Made by a program: the position numbers and the translations under genes. Below, piece by piece: positions 1-7,163 of a DNA stretch of 18,935 nucleotides (its first letter is position 1; the number at the start of each line of letters is the position of its first letter). The notes under the pieces are model-generated. The model saw only the letters and a program-made list of their open reading frames with translations. It had not been told where the DNA came from and did no database searches. This DNA comes from JBQTJJ01 sp052387235 (GTDB lineage: Bacteria > Actinomycetota > Acidimicrobiia > Acidimicrobiales > GCA-2861595): contig JBQTJJ010000111.1 of NCBI GenBank assembly GCA_052387235.1, positions 1-18,935 on the forward strand, read 5' to 3'.

Positions 1-33
1 CGCTCCGCGGGCGCCGGGGCCAAGGGGAGGACG

Positions 34-2334
34 ATGAAGGGGGGAAGGCGGATCACGGTCCTGCTGTACCTCCTGGCGGCGTTCGCCGTGATGCTGGTCA
101 CCCTGGTGGCGCTGGCGGTGAGCACCACCACGACCAGCTTCGAACGGGAGCGCCGGCGGGTCGAGTCCGAGCTGCGGTCGGCGGCCCAGCGCGAGGTCGA
201 CCTGTTCGACGACCAGGCCGAGGTCAAGGCCTTCGTCGAGCAGATGGCGGGACAGCCTGCCATGGCCGCCCTCGATCCCGAGGGCTGCCGGGCCGTGTTC
301 GAGGGGCTGCGGGGCCTGATCGACGCCCACGTGCACCTGGTCCGGGCCGACGGTTCGGAGGTGTGCGGCCTGACCGAGGAGCGGGCGCCGGACGCGCGGG
401 TCGACCCGGGCCCGTGGCTGCAGGAGGCCCTGGCCACGGACGACCTGGTGACGAGGCCGCCGGCCATCGACCCGTCGGCCCATACGCCGGCCGTGCTCTC
501 GGCCATCCGGGTGACGAACCAGGGGGTGGCGGTAGGCGCCGTGGTGATCCAGCTCTACACGGGCTACCCGCCCATCGACCAGCCCGAGGGACTGGCCCCC
601 GAGACCTCGATCTTCGTCGTGGACCCCGAAAGGTCGCTCGTACTCGCCACCACCCCGGGCCAGCTCGACCTGCTCGGTACGCCGATCGACGGGCGCCCCG
701 AGCTCGACGGCGACAACATCTGGGTGGAGACGACCAGCGAGCACAGCGGCTGGCACGGTCTGGCCGTCGTCCCGAAGGACGTGGCCCTGGAGGCTGCCAA
801 CGCCGAGCTTCGGCGCACGCTCGGCATCGGTGCGACGAGCGTGGCCGTGCTGGTGGTGCTCGGTGTCGTGCTGGAGCGCCGTCTGGCCCGGCCGGTCCGC
901 CGCCTGCGCCAGGCCCTCCAGGCCTCACTCGGGGGCGACGAGTCGGCCCGGGCCCCGGTGGAGGGCCCGGCCGAGGTGGCGGAGGCGGCCGAGGTGTTCA
1001 ACGACCTCATCACCGAGCGCCACGCCCGCGAGGCCGAGCTGGCGTGGAAGGCCGGCCACGACGTCCTCACCGGGCTCCCGAACCGGGCCGCGCTCACCGA
1101 GCACCTCGACGAGCTCCTTGCCGCCGGCACCACCGACCTGGCCGTCCTCTTCCTGGACCTCGACCGCTTCAAGCTCGTCAACGACAGCCACGGCCACGCC
1201 GTCGGCGACAAGGTCCTGGTGGTGCTCGGCCACCGGTTGGCCGAGTCCCTGGGCGGCGGGGGGACGCTGGGGCGGTTCGGCGGTGACGAGTTCGTGGCCG
1301 TCTGCCCCGCCATCGGCGGCGAGCCGGGAGCCCGGGCCATGTCGCTCCGGCTGGCCCAGGCCCTCAAGGTGCCCGTGCGCTTCGAGGCCCAGGAGATCTG
1401 GCTGGCGGGGAGCGTCGGCATCGCCCTGGTCCGGGAAGGCGACAACGCGGAGGACGTGATCCGCAACGCCGACACCGCCATGTACCGCGCCAAGGAGGCG
1501 GGCCGGGGTGGCTCGGCCGTGTTCGACCAGAAGATGCGTGAGTGGTCGCTGCTGCGCCTCGACCTCGAGCGCGACCTGAACCGCGCCATCGAGCGGGAGG
1601 AGCTGCTCCTCCACTTCCAGCCCAAGATCGCCCTGCACAGCGGACGGCTCGTCGGCTTCGAGGCCCTGGTCCGGTGGTTGCGGCCGGTGACCGGGATGGT
1701 GCCACCCGGGGACTTCATCCCGGTGGCCGACGAGACCGGCCTGATCGTGCCCATCGGCCGCTGGGTCCTCGAGCGGGCGGCGGCCGAGTCGGCCAGGTGG
1801 CGGCGCGACGGTGACGGGGCGCCGCGGCCGGTGGCGGTGAACCTGTCCGCCCTCCAGGTCTGCGACCCCGGCCTGCCCGACGAGGTGGCCCGGGCTCTCG
1901 CCGCCACCGGCGCCCTCCCGTCCGACATCATCCTGGAGATCACCGAGAGCGCCATCCTCCAGGACGTCGAGGGCGTCACCGAACGCCTGGCCGCGCTGCG
2001 GGACGCGGGCGTGAGGATCAGTGTGGACGACTTCGGCACCGGGTACTCGTCGCTCTCCTACCTGCAGCGGCTCCCGGTCGACGAGCTCAAGATCGACCGG
2101 TCGTTCATCGAGCGGCTCGACGTCGGGGCCACCCGGGCCATCGTGGGCTCGATCGTCGACCTGTCCCATGCCCTCGACCTGTCGGTCGTGGCCGAGGGCA
2201 TCGAGACAGAGCGCCAGCTCGCCGCCCTCAAGACGCTGCGGTGCGACGTCGGCCAGGGCTACCTCCTGGGCCGGCCCCGGCCCGTCGAGGTCATCAGCGA
2301 GATGCTCCTGCTGCCGTCGTCGCCGGCGGACTAG
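34..2334 (+). CDS. Membrane GGDEF-EAL protein (c-di-GMP cyclase/phosphodiesterase)
   Basis: This 766-residue membrane protein should make and/or degrade cyclic di-GMP. TM1 is at about residues 8-30. An extracytoplasmic, Cache-like sensor region (about 31-262) contains two cysteines (in EGCRAV and EVCGL). TM2 is at about 264-284, followed by a HAMP-like segment (about 287-335), GGDEF (about 345-495) and EAL (about 505-755). The cyclase signature GGDEF is intact at residues 416-420. No RxxD inhibitory site precedes it, because that stretch is glycine-rich. The phosphodiesterase signature EAL is at 543-545. The other EAL metal and catalytic motifs are present (VNLSALQ, ILEITES, DDFGTGYSSLSYL, LKIDRSFI, VAEGIE), so phosphodiesterase activity looks intact. 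The ATG follows AAGGGGAGG by 3 nt. Family assignment is secure; which activity dominates is unknown, and the ligand cannot be read from the sequence. Confidence 0.95.
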   Translation: MKGGRRITVLLYLLAAFAVMLVTLVALAVSTTTTSFERERRRVESELRSAAQREVDLFDDQAEVKAFVEQMAGQPAMAALDPEGCRAVFEGLRGLIDAHVHLVRADGSEVCGLTEERAPDARVDPGPWLQEALATDDLVTRPPAIDPSAHTPAVLSAIRVTNQGVAVGAVVIQLYTGYPPIDQPEGLAPETSIFVVDPERSLVLATTPGQLDLLGTPIDGRPELDGDNIWVETTSEHSGWHGLAVVPKDVALEAANAELRRTLGIGATSVAVLVVLGVVLERRLARPVRRLRQALQASLGGDESARAPVEGPAEVAEAAEVFNDLITERHAREAELAWKAGHDVLTGLPNRAALTEHLDELLAAGTTDLAVLFLDLDRFKLVNDSHGHAVGDKVLVVLGHRLAESLGGGGTLGRFGGDEFVAVCPAIGGEPGARAMSLRLAQALKVPVRFEAQEIWLAGSVGIALVREGDNAEDVIRNADTAMYRAKEAGRGGSAVFDQKMREWSLLRLDLERDLNRAIEREELLLHFQPKIALHSGRLVGFEALVRWLRPVTGMVPPGDFIPVADETGLIVPIGRWVLERAAAESARWRRDGDGAPRPVAVNLSALQVCDPGLPDEVARALAATGALPSDIILEITESAILQDVEGVTERLAALRDAGVRISVDDFGTGYSSLSYLQRLPVDELKIDRSFIERLDVGATRAIVGSIVDLSHALDLSVVAEGIETERQLAALKTLRCDVGQGYLLGRPRPVEVISEMLLLPSSPAD

Positions 2335-3604
2335 CCATGGGGGGCCGGGTCGAGGCGCCGGACGCCCGGTCGAGCGGCGGCGGCGGCAGGGGGCCGAGCC
2401 GGCCGGCCAGCCGGAGGGCCACCACGCCGGCGATGGTGACGCACGCACCGCCGGCCAGACCCAGGGTGCGCACGCTGGCGAAGCCGAGCGCCACCGCCGC
2501 CACCGGCGCCATCACGAGCGACGCCATCGGCTCCAGCGACTGGTTCAGGGCCAGGATCCGCCCATGGGCGCCCGTCGGCGTGTACCGCTGCAGGAGGGTC
2601 TTGGCCGGGACGTAGAAGAACGCCACGTCCACGCCCCAGAGGAACACCCCCACGCAGGCGACGGCCAGGGACGTGGTGCCCAGGTAGAGGGCGGCGGTGG
2701 CCCCCGACGCGATGGTGGCCATCGCCACGTACCGGGGCCTGGCCATCCGGTCGCCCAGGGCGGCGAGGGCCAGTCCGGCGCCGACCAGGCCGGCGCCGAA
2801 CACCGTCTGCAGCAGGGCGAAGACGGTGTCGGACCGGCCCAGCACGTCGCGGACGTACAGGGGCTCGAGGATGGCGAACAGGCTCCAGAGCAGGTAGGCC
2901 ATGCCGGCCACGCCGAGGGTCCAGCGCACCCCGTCGACCCGGGCGGCCAGCCCCAGTCCGTCGCGGAGCGCCCGCCAGGTGGACTGGGGCTCGACGTCGT
3001 GGACCGGGCCGGCCGTGAGGGGCAGCGCCACCGCCAGGCCCACCAGGAACGTGGCGGCGTCGGCCGCGAACGCGCCGGCCAGTCCCCAGTGGGCGTTCAC
3101 CACGGCTGCGAGCACGGGTCCCACCACGATGGCCAGGTCCTGGGCGCCCCCGAGCAGGGCGTTGGCCGACACCAGGTCCTCGTCGGCGAACAGCCGGGGC
3201 GGAATGGCGTCGAGGGACGCGGCCGCCAGTGCCTCGATCAGCCCGAGCGGCAGGGCCAGCACGATGACGGCCCGGTAGCTGCCGGCCTGGGTGAGGGCCA
3301 GGGCGTCGACGAAGCCGAGGGCATTGGCCAGGATCAACGTCCGCCGCGGCCCGAGGCGGTCGATGGGGACGCCGAGCAGCGGGCCGAACAGCACGCCCGG
3401 TACGGACAGGGCGACGAAGAGCAGGGCCAGGTCGCCGGGGCCGGCGTCGAAGCGGAAGGCGGCGAACCCCCAGATGGCGATGATCGCCACCCAGTTGCCG
3501 ATGGCGTTGATCGCCTGACCGGCCAGGAGGGGCCCGAAGCCCGGGGCCCGAAGGAGCCGCACGGCCCGAAGGTACCGGCGTCGCCGGCCAGGAGCCGTCG
3601 ACAT
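2294..3604 (-). CDS. MFS transporter, EntS/MefA-like (MFS_3) exporter
   Basis: The protein has 436 residues and about 12 predicted hydrophobic segments, the usual length of a 12-TM major facilitator. The motif-A loop between TM2 and TM3 is visible (GVPIDRLGPRR), with a weaker copy in the second half (LGDRMARPR). The segment SANALLGGAQDLAIVVGP is typical of the MFS_3/EntS/MefA-like drug or siderophore exporter branch. The role is inferred to be proton-driven efflux across the cytoplasmic membrane; the substrate is unknown. The start is an ATG 15 nt after the stop of the DUF4177-like gene, so the two probably share a transcript. The Shine-Dalgarno is weak (GGGCGGCGGA). The last 41 bp overlap the 3' end of the convergent GGDEF-EAL gene. 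Confidence 0.9.
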   Translation of the reverse strand: MSTAPGRRRRYLRAVRLLRAPGFGPLLAGQAINAIGNWVAIIAIWGFAAFRFDAGPGDLALLFVALSVPGVLFGPLLGVPIDRLGPRRTLILANALGFVDALALTQAGSYRAVIVLALPLGLIEALAAASLDAIPPRLFADEDLVSANALLGGAQDLAIVVGPVLAAVVNAHWGLAGAFAADAATFLVGLAVALPLTAGPVHDVEPQSTWRALRDGLGLAARVDGVRWTLGVAGMAYLLWSLFAILEPLYVRDVLGRSDTVFALLQTVFGAGLVGAGLALAALGDRMARPRYVAMATIASGATAALYLGTTSLAVACVGVFLWGVDVAFFYVPAKTLLQRYTPTGAHGRILALNQSLEPMASLVMAPVAAVALGFASVRTLGLAGGACVTIAGVVALRLAGRLGPLPPPPLDRASGASTRPPMASPPATTAAGASR

Positions 3605-3619
3605 TCCGCCGCCCGGGCA

Positions 3620-3922
3620 CTACCCCCGGGAGCGCTTGGTGGTCCGGGATGCCTTCGCCGCCGCCTTCGCCTCCCGTGTGGACGGGCGTCCGGTCGCAGG
3701 CGCGGGCGCCGTCCTGCGGACCCGCTTCGCCGCCGCGGCCGCCGGGGGCGGCCCGGAGCCGCGCTCCCGCCGGAACAGCACGACCGCGGCGAAGCCGTTG
3801 TGCACGGTGGTCATGTGGGCGGGCTCCCAGCCCTCCTCCGCCATCCTGGCGATCTTGTCGTCGTCGACGGGGGCGAAGCCCTCGAGGCCCACCGCGAAGA
3901 CGTCCGACGTGTACTCGTACAT
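3620..3922 (-). CDS. DUF4177-like small protein with basic Ala/Lys/Arg tail
   Basis: This is a 100-residue protein. Residues 1-53 (MYEYTSDVF..., then EEGWEPAHM and VVLFRRER) match the pattern of DUF4177 proteins: a MYEY-type start, a central GW motif and a closing hydrophobic strand followed by arginines. The last ~45 residues form a low-complexity tail rich in Ala, Arg, Lys and Pro (for example REAKAAAKASRTTKRSRG). This resembles the disordered basic tails of actinobacterial nucleic-acid-binding proteins. The ATG at 3922 was chosen because GGGAGG lies 4 nt upstream; the reading frame stays open well beyond it, but without coding character. Function is unknown. It probably heads an operon with the MFS exporter. 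Confidence 0.8.
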   Translation of the reverse strand: MYEYTSDVFAVGLEGFAPVDDDKIARMAEEGWEPAHMTTVHNGFAAVVLFRRERGSGPPPAAAAAKRVRRTAPAPATGRPSTREAKAAAKASRTTKRSRG

Positions 3923-4004
3923 CGAGCCTCCCTGAGAGTCGTACGCCCGCACACTACGGAGGTTGGGGGAGACGCACGGGTGGGGCTGGCCGAACGTCCC
4001 GACG

Positions 4005-4025
4005 GGTGACGGCACACTTGTCACC
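4005..4025. promoter_or_regulatory. Inverted repeat GGTGAC-N9-GTCACC, possible operator
   Basis: A perfect 6-bp inverted repeat (4005-4010 and 4020-4025) with a 9-nt spacer lies in the divergent region between the DUF4177-like gene and the ABC operon. Its right arm overlaps the candidate -35 box TTGTCA. That position suits a repressor site or a mRNA hairpin, but six bases in GC-rich DNA can pair by chance. Confidence 0.3.
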
Positions 4026-4046
4026 GGCCCCCGCGTGGTGCCAAAT
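4018..4046 (+). promoter_or_regulatory. Candidate promoter for the ABC-permease-kinase operon
   Basis: TTGTCA (4018-4023, 5/6 match to the -35 consensus) is followed by a 17-bp spacer and CCAAAT (4041-4046, 3/6 match to -10). This would start transcription near 4053, just before the ribosome binding site AAGGGGGAG (4061-4069). The -10 is weak, so this remains a candidate. Confidence 0.35.
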
Positions 4047-4073
4047 GGAAGCACCCGACGAAGGGGGAGCCGA

Positions 4074-4793
4074 GTGACGGTGGTCGAGGCCAGCGGCCTG
4101 AGGAAGACGTACGAGTCGGAAGGCGTCCCCGTTCGAGCGCTGCGCGGGGTCGATCTCACCCTGGAGGACGGCGAGTTCGTGGCCGTCATGGGCCCGTCGG
4201 GCTGCGGCAAGTCGACCCTGCTGAACCTGGTGGCCGGGCTCGACACGCCGAGCGACGGCCAGATCGTGCTGGCCGGCCAGTCGCTGGTGGGAAAGGACGA
4301 GAACGAGCTGGCCCGGATCCGCCGGGCCCACATCGGGATCGTGTTCCAGTTCTTCAACCTGCTCGAGGGCATGAGCGTGCTGGAGAACGTCACCCTGCCG
4401 GCCGTCATCGCCGGCTCGGGCCGCAAGCAGGCCGAGAGCCGGGCCCGTGACCTGCTCGACCTGCTGGGCCTGGCCGACAAGGCCAAGAGCGCCCCCGGCG
4501 TCCTCTCGGGCGGTCAGCGCCAGCGCCTGGCCATCGCCCGGGCCCTGGCCAACCAGCCCACCCTCGTGCTCGCCGACGAGCCGACCGGGGCGCTGGACTC
4601 GGCCGGCGGCCTGGAGGTCCTGGAGCTGTTCCGCCGGCTGCACCGGGAAGGGCAGGCCATCATGCTGGTCACCCACGACAAGGACGTGGCCGCCGCCGCC
4701 GACCGCGTCGTGACCATGCGGGACGGCCGCCTCGAGGGCGCCGTCGGCGACGCCGAGCCGTCGGAGTCGTTCCGCTCCCTGGCCAACGGCTAG
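4074..4793 (+). CDS. ABC transporter ATP-binding protein (MacB/LolD-like)
   Basis: This 239-residue nucleotide-binding subunit would power the permease encoded 5 bp downstream. All motifs are intact: Walker A GPSGCGKST with Lys46, Q-loop Gln92 in VFQFFNLLEG, signature LSGGQRQR at 144-151, Walker B LVLADEPTGALD with catalytic Glu169, and H-loop His201 in VTHD. The VFQFFNLL Q-loop is typical of the MacB/LolD/FtsE group, which works with FtsX-fold permeases and usually performs mechanotransmission or extrusion rather than classical import. The GTG at 4074 was chosen because AAGGGGGAG precedes it and the protein then begins at the family's usual N-terminus; an ATG 111 bp upstream would add a non-conserved leader. 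Substrate unknown. Confidence 0.95.
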   Translation: MTVVEASGLRKTYESEGVPVRALRGVDLTLEDGEFVAVMGPSGCGKSTLLNLVAGLDTPSDGQIVLAGQSLVGKDENELARIRRAHIGIVFQFFNLLEGMSVLENVTLPAVIAGSGRKQAESRARDLLDLLGLADKAKSAPGVLSGGQRQRLAIARALANQPTLVLADEPTGALDSAGGLEVLELFRRLHREGQAIMLVTHDKDVAAAADRVVTMRDGRLEGAVGDAEPSESFRSLANG

Positions 4794-4798
4794 GGGAC

Positions 4799-7159
4799 AT
4801 GCCCGCCGTCTGGCTACGCCTGCGGGCCGATGGCCGAAAGCGCCGCCGGGCGTGGCTCGCCCTGGCCGTGCTCATCGGGCTGGGCGGCGGCGTCGTCATG
4901 GCGAGCCTCTCCGGCGCGCAGCGGACCGAGACGGCGTTCGACCGCTTCCTCGAGTGGAGCGACGCCGCCGACGTCGTCCTGTTCAACGCGGCCGACCCCG
5001 TGGACTTCGACGAGGTCAGGAAGCTCCCCGAGGTCGACAGTGCCGTCAACGCCTGGTTCGTGTGGATGATCGGCTCGGAAGGCCACAGCCTGCTCGACCC
5101 CATCTTCACCGACGGCCCCGGCCTGGACACGGTGGACCGGCCCAAGCTGCTGGCCGGCCGCCGGCCCGACCCGGCCAAGGTCGACGAGGCCGCGATCACC
5201 CCCGTGGCCGCGCGCATCACCGGCCTGACGGTGGGCAGCAGGGTGACGCTCGACTCCCTCGCCCCCGACCAGCTGGAGCAGGCCTTCGAGGGCCCCGACC
5301 TCGAGCCGGCCGGTCCCACCGTCACCTTCCGGATCGTCGGGATCCAGGCCATGCGGGGGGAGTTCGTCCACGACGCCTCGATCCACCTCACCCCTGCCTT
5401 CGGGCGTGCCTATGCCGACCGGGTCGCCACCATCCCGCTCCTGGCCGTGAACCTGCGGCGCGGCGCCGCCGACCAGTCCTCGTTCAAGGCCGGGGTGGAG
5501 CGCATCGCCGGCGGCTCGGCCGTCACCTTCGACTCCACCGACGAGGGGGCGGCGGAGGTGAACCGCACCCTGCGCATCCAGTCGGTGGCCCTGCGTATCT
5601 TCGCCCTGCTGGCCGGCGTGGCCTGCGCCGTCATCCTGGGCCAGGCGCTGGCCCGGGACGTCGCCGACCAGTCGGTGGACCACGTGCCGCTCCGGGCCAT
5701 CGGCATGACCCGGTTCCAGATGTGGGCCGCCTCCGTCCTGCGGGTCGCCGTGATCGGTGTCGCCGGCGCGGCGGTGGCCGCCGTCGTCGCCTTCGCGCTG
5801 GCGCCGGTCACGGTCTTCGGGCTGGCGCGCGAGGTCGACCCGGACCCGGGGACCTGGTTCGACCCCACCGCCGTGCTCGGCGGGGCCGCGGCCGTCCTGG
5901 CGGTGACGGTGCTGGTGGTTTCCCTCCCGGCGTGGCGCGCCACCCGGTCAGCCGACGAACGCCTGCAGACGCCGGCCGGCGGGCGGGCCGTGCCGTCGCG
6001 GGCGGTGGCCGGGCTGGCCCGGGCCGGGCTCCCGGCCAGCGCGGTGGCCGGCGTGCGCATGGCGGTGGAGCCGGGCCGGGGCCGGTCGGCCGTACCGACC
6101 CGGGCCGCCCTGGTGGGCACCACCGTGTCGCTGGCGGCCCTGGTCATGGCGCTCACCTTCGGGGCCAGCCTGGACCGCCTGCTGCACACCCCCCGCCTCT
6201 ACGGCTGGAACTGGGACGCGGTGGTGGGGTCGCCGTTCGACGAGGACGTGAGCGACAAGGTGGTGCCGGCGCTGGCCGCCGAGCCCTCGGTGGCGGAGTT
6301 CTCCTCCGTCAAGTACGCCGAGATGGAGGTGGGTGGGACGCGGGTCAGAACGTTCGGCTTCGACACCGTCCGGGGCTCGGTGCTGCCCCCGATCACCGCC
6401 GGCCGGGCCCCGCAAGGGCCGGACGAGATCGTGCTGGGGGCCAAGACGCTGCGCCAGGCCGGCCGCTCCGTCGGCGGGCTGGTCGAGGTGCGCGTCGGCG
6501 AGCGCCGCTCGTCGATGCGGATCGTGGGCCGGGGCGTGCTGCCCGGCCTGGGCGAGTCCGACGAGGGCGGCCTCGGGGAGGGGGCCTTCGTGACGCAGGA
6601 GACGCTCGACCGGCTCGTGCCCCGCGCCCCTGCCAACCTGTTCATCGTGCGGTACTCGGACCAGGTGCCGGGGGCGGTGGCCGAATCGGCCCTGGAGGTG
6701 CTCGGCTACGCCAGCAGGGGAGCGGAGCCTCCCGCCGGCGTGGCCGACTTCGGCCGGGTCGACAAGCTGCCCGGCGTCCTGTCGGCCCTGCTCGTGCTGG
6801 TGGCGGTCGGCACGCTGGGCCACACGCTGCTCACCGGGGTCCGGCGCCGCCGGCGCGACCTGGCCATCCTCAAGACGCTCGGGTTCGTGCGCCGCCAGGT
6901 GGTGGCCGCCGTGGCCTGGCAGGCGACGACCCTCGTGGGCGTGGCCCTGCTGTTCGGGCTGCCGGCCGGGCTGGCCTCGGGGCGGTGGGCGTGGCGCGGG
7001 TTCGCAGGCGAGCTCGGCATCGTCCCCCAGCCCGTCGTCCCGCTGGTCAGCATCCTGCTCGTCGTGCCCGCCGCCCTGCTGGTGGCCAACCTGCTCGCCG
7101 CCCTCCCGGGCCGGTCGGCCGCCGGCACCCGGCCGGCGCTCGTCCTGAGGAGCGAGTGA
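4799..7159 (+). CDS. FtsX-like ABC permease with two FtsX domains
   Basis: This 786-residue integral membrane protein is the partner of the preceding ATPase. TM1 is at about residues 18-40, followed by a large extracytoplasmic domain (about 41-255). A first block of three TM segments lies near 260-390 and a further TM near 437-457. A second extracytoplasmic domain follows (about 460-655), then three C-terminal TMs (about 660-775). This is the usual duplicated FtsX arrangement of large actinobacterial permeases. The cytoplasmic coupling segment LAILKTLGFVRRQV in the second half is characteristic. The ATG lies 5 nt after the ATPase stop with GGGGAC before it, implying coupled translation. It may extrude a lipid, peptide or antibiotic, or act mechanically; the sequence does not say which. 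Confidence 0.92.
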   Translation: MPAVWLRLRADGRKRRRAWLALAVLIGLGGGVVMASLSGAQRTETAFDRFLEWSDAADVVLFNAADPVDFDEVRKLPEVDSAVNAWFVWMIGSEGHSLLDPIFTDGPGLDTVDRPKLLAGRRPDPAKVDEAAITPVAARITGLTVGSRVTLDSLAPDQLEQAFEGPDLEPAGPTVTFRIVGIQAMRGEFVHDASIHLTPAFGRAYADRVATIPLLAVNLRRGAADQSSFKAGVERIAGGSAVTFDSTDEGAAEVNRTLRIQSVALRIFALLAGVACAVILGQALARDVADQSVDHVPLRAIGMTRFQMWAASVLRVAVIGVAGAAVAAVVAFALAPVTVFGLAREVDPDPGTWFDPTAVLGGAAAVLAVTVLVVSLPAWRATRSADERLQTPAGGRAVPSRAVAGLARAGLPASAVAGVRMAVEPGRGRSAVPTRAALVGTTVSLAALVMALTFGASLDRLLHTPRLYGWNWDAVVGSPFDEDVSDKVVPALAAEPSVAEFSSVKYAEMEVGGTRVRTFGFDTVRGSVLPPITAGRAPQGPDEIVLGAKTLRQAGRSVGGLVEVRVGERRSSMRIVGRGVLPGLGESDEGGLGEGAFVTQETLDRLVPRAPANLFIVRYSDQVPGAVAESALEVLGYASRGAEPPAGVADFGRVDKLPGVLSALLVLVAVGTLGHTLLTGVRRRRRDLAILKTLGFVRRQVVAAVAWQATTLVGVALLFGLPAGLASGRWAWRGFAGELGIVPQPVVPLVSILLVVPAALLVANLLAALPGRSAAGTRPALVLRSE

Positions 7160-7163
7160 GCCC

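Noticed and set aside
925..2448. Long open frames opposite and beside the GGDEF-EAL gene (also 564-2039 minus and 2021-4009 plus)
   Set aside because: They are antisense or out-of-frame to an unmistakable GGDEF-EAL gene or the MFS gene, have low-complexity Arg/Pro/Gly composition and no recognisable domain; GC-rich DNA has few stops.
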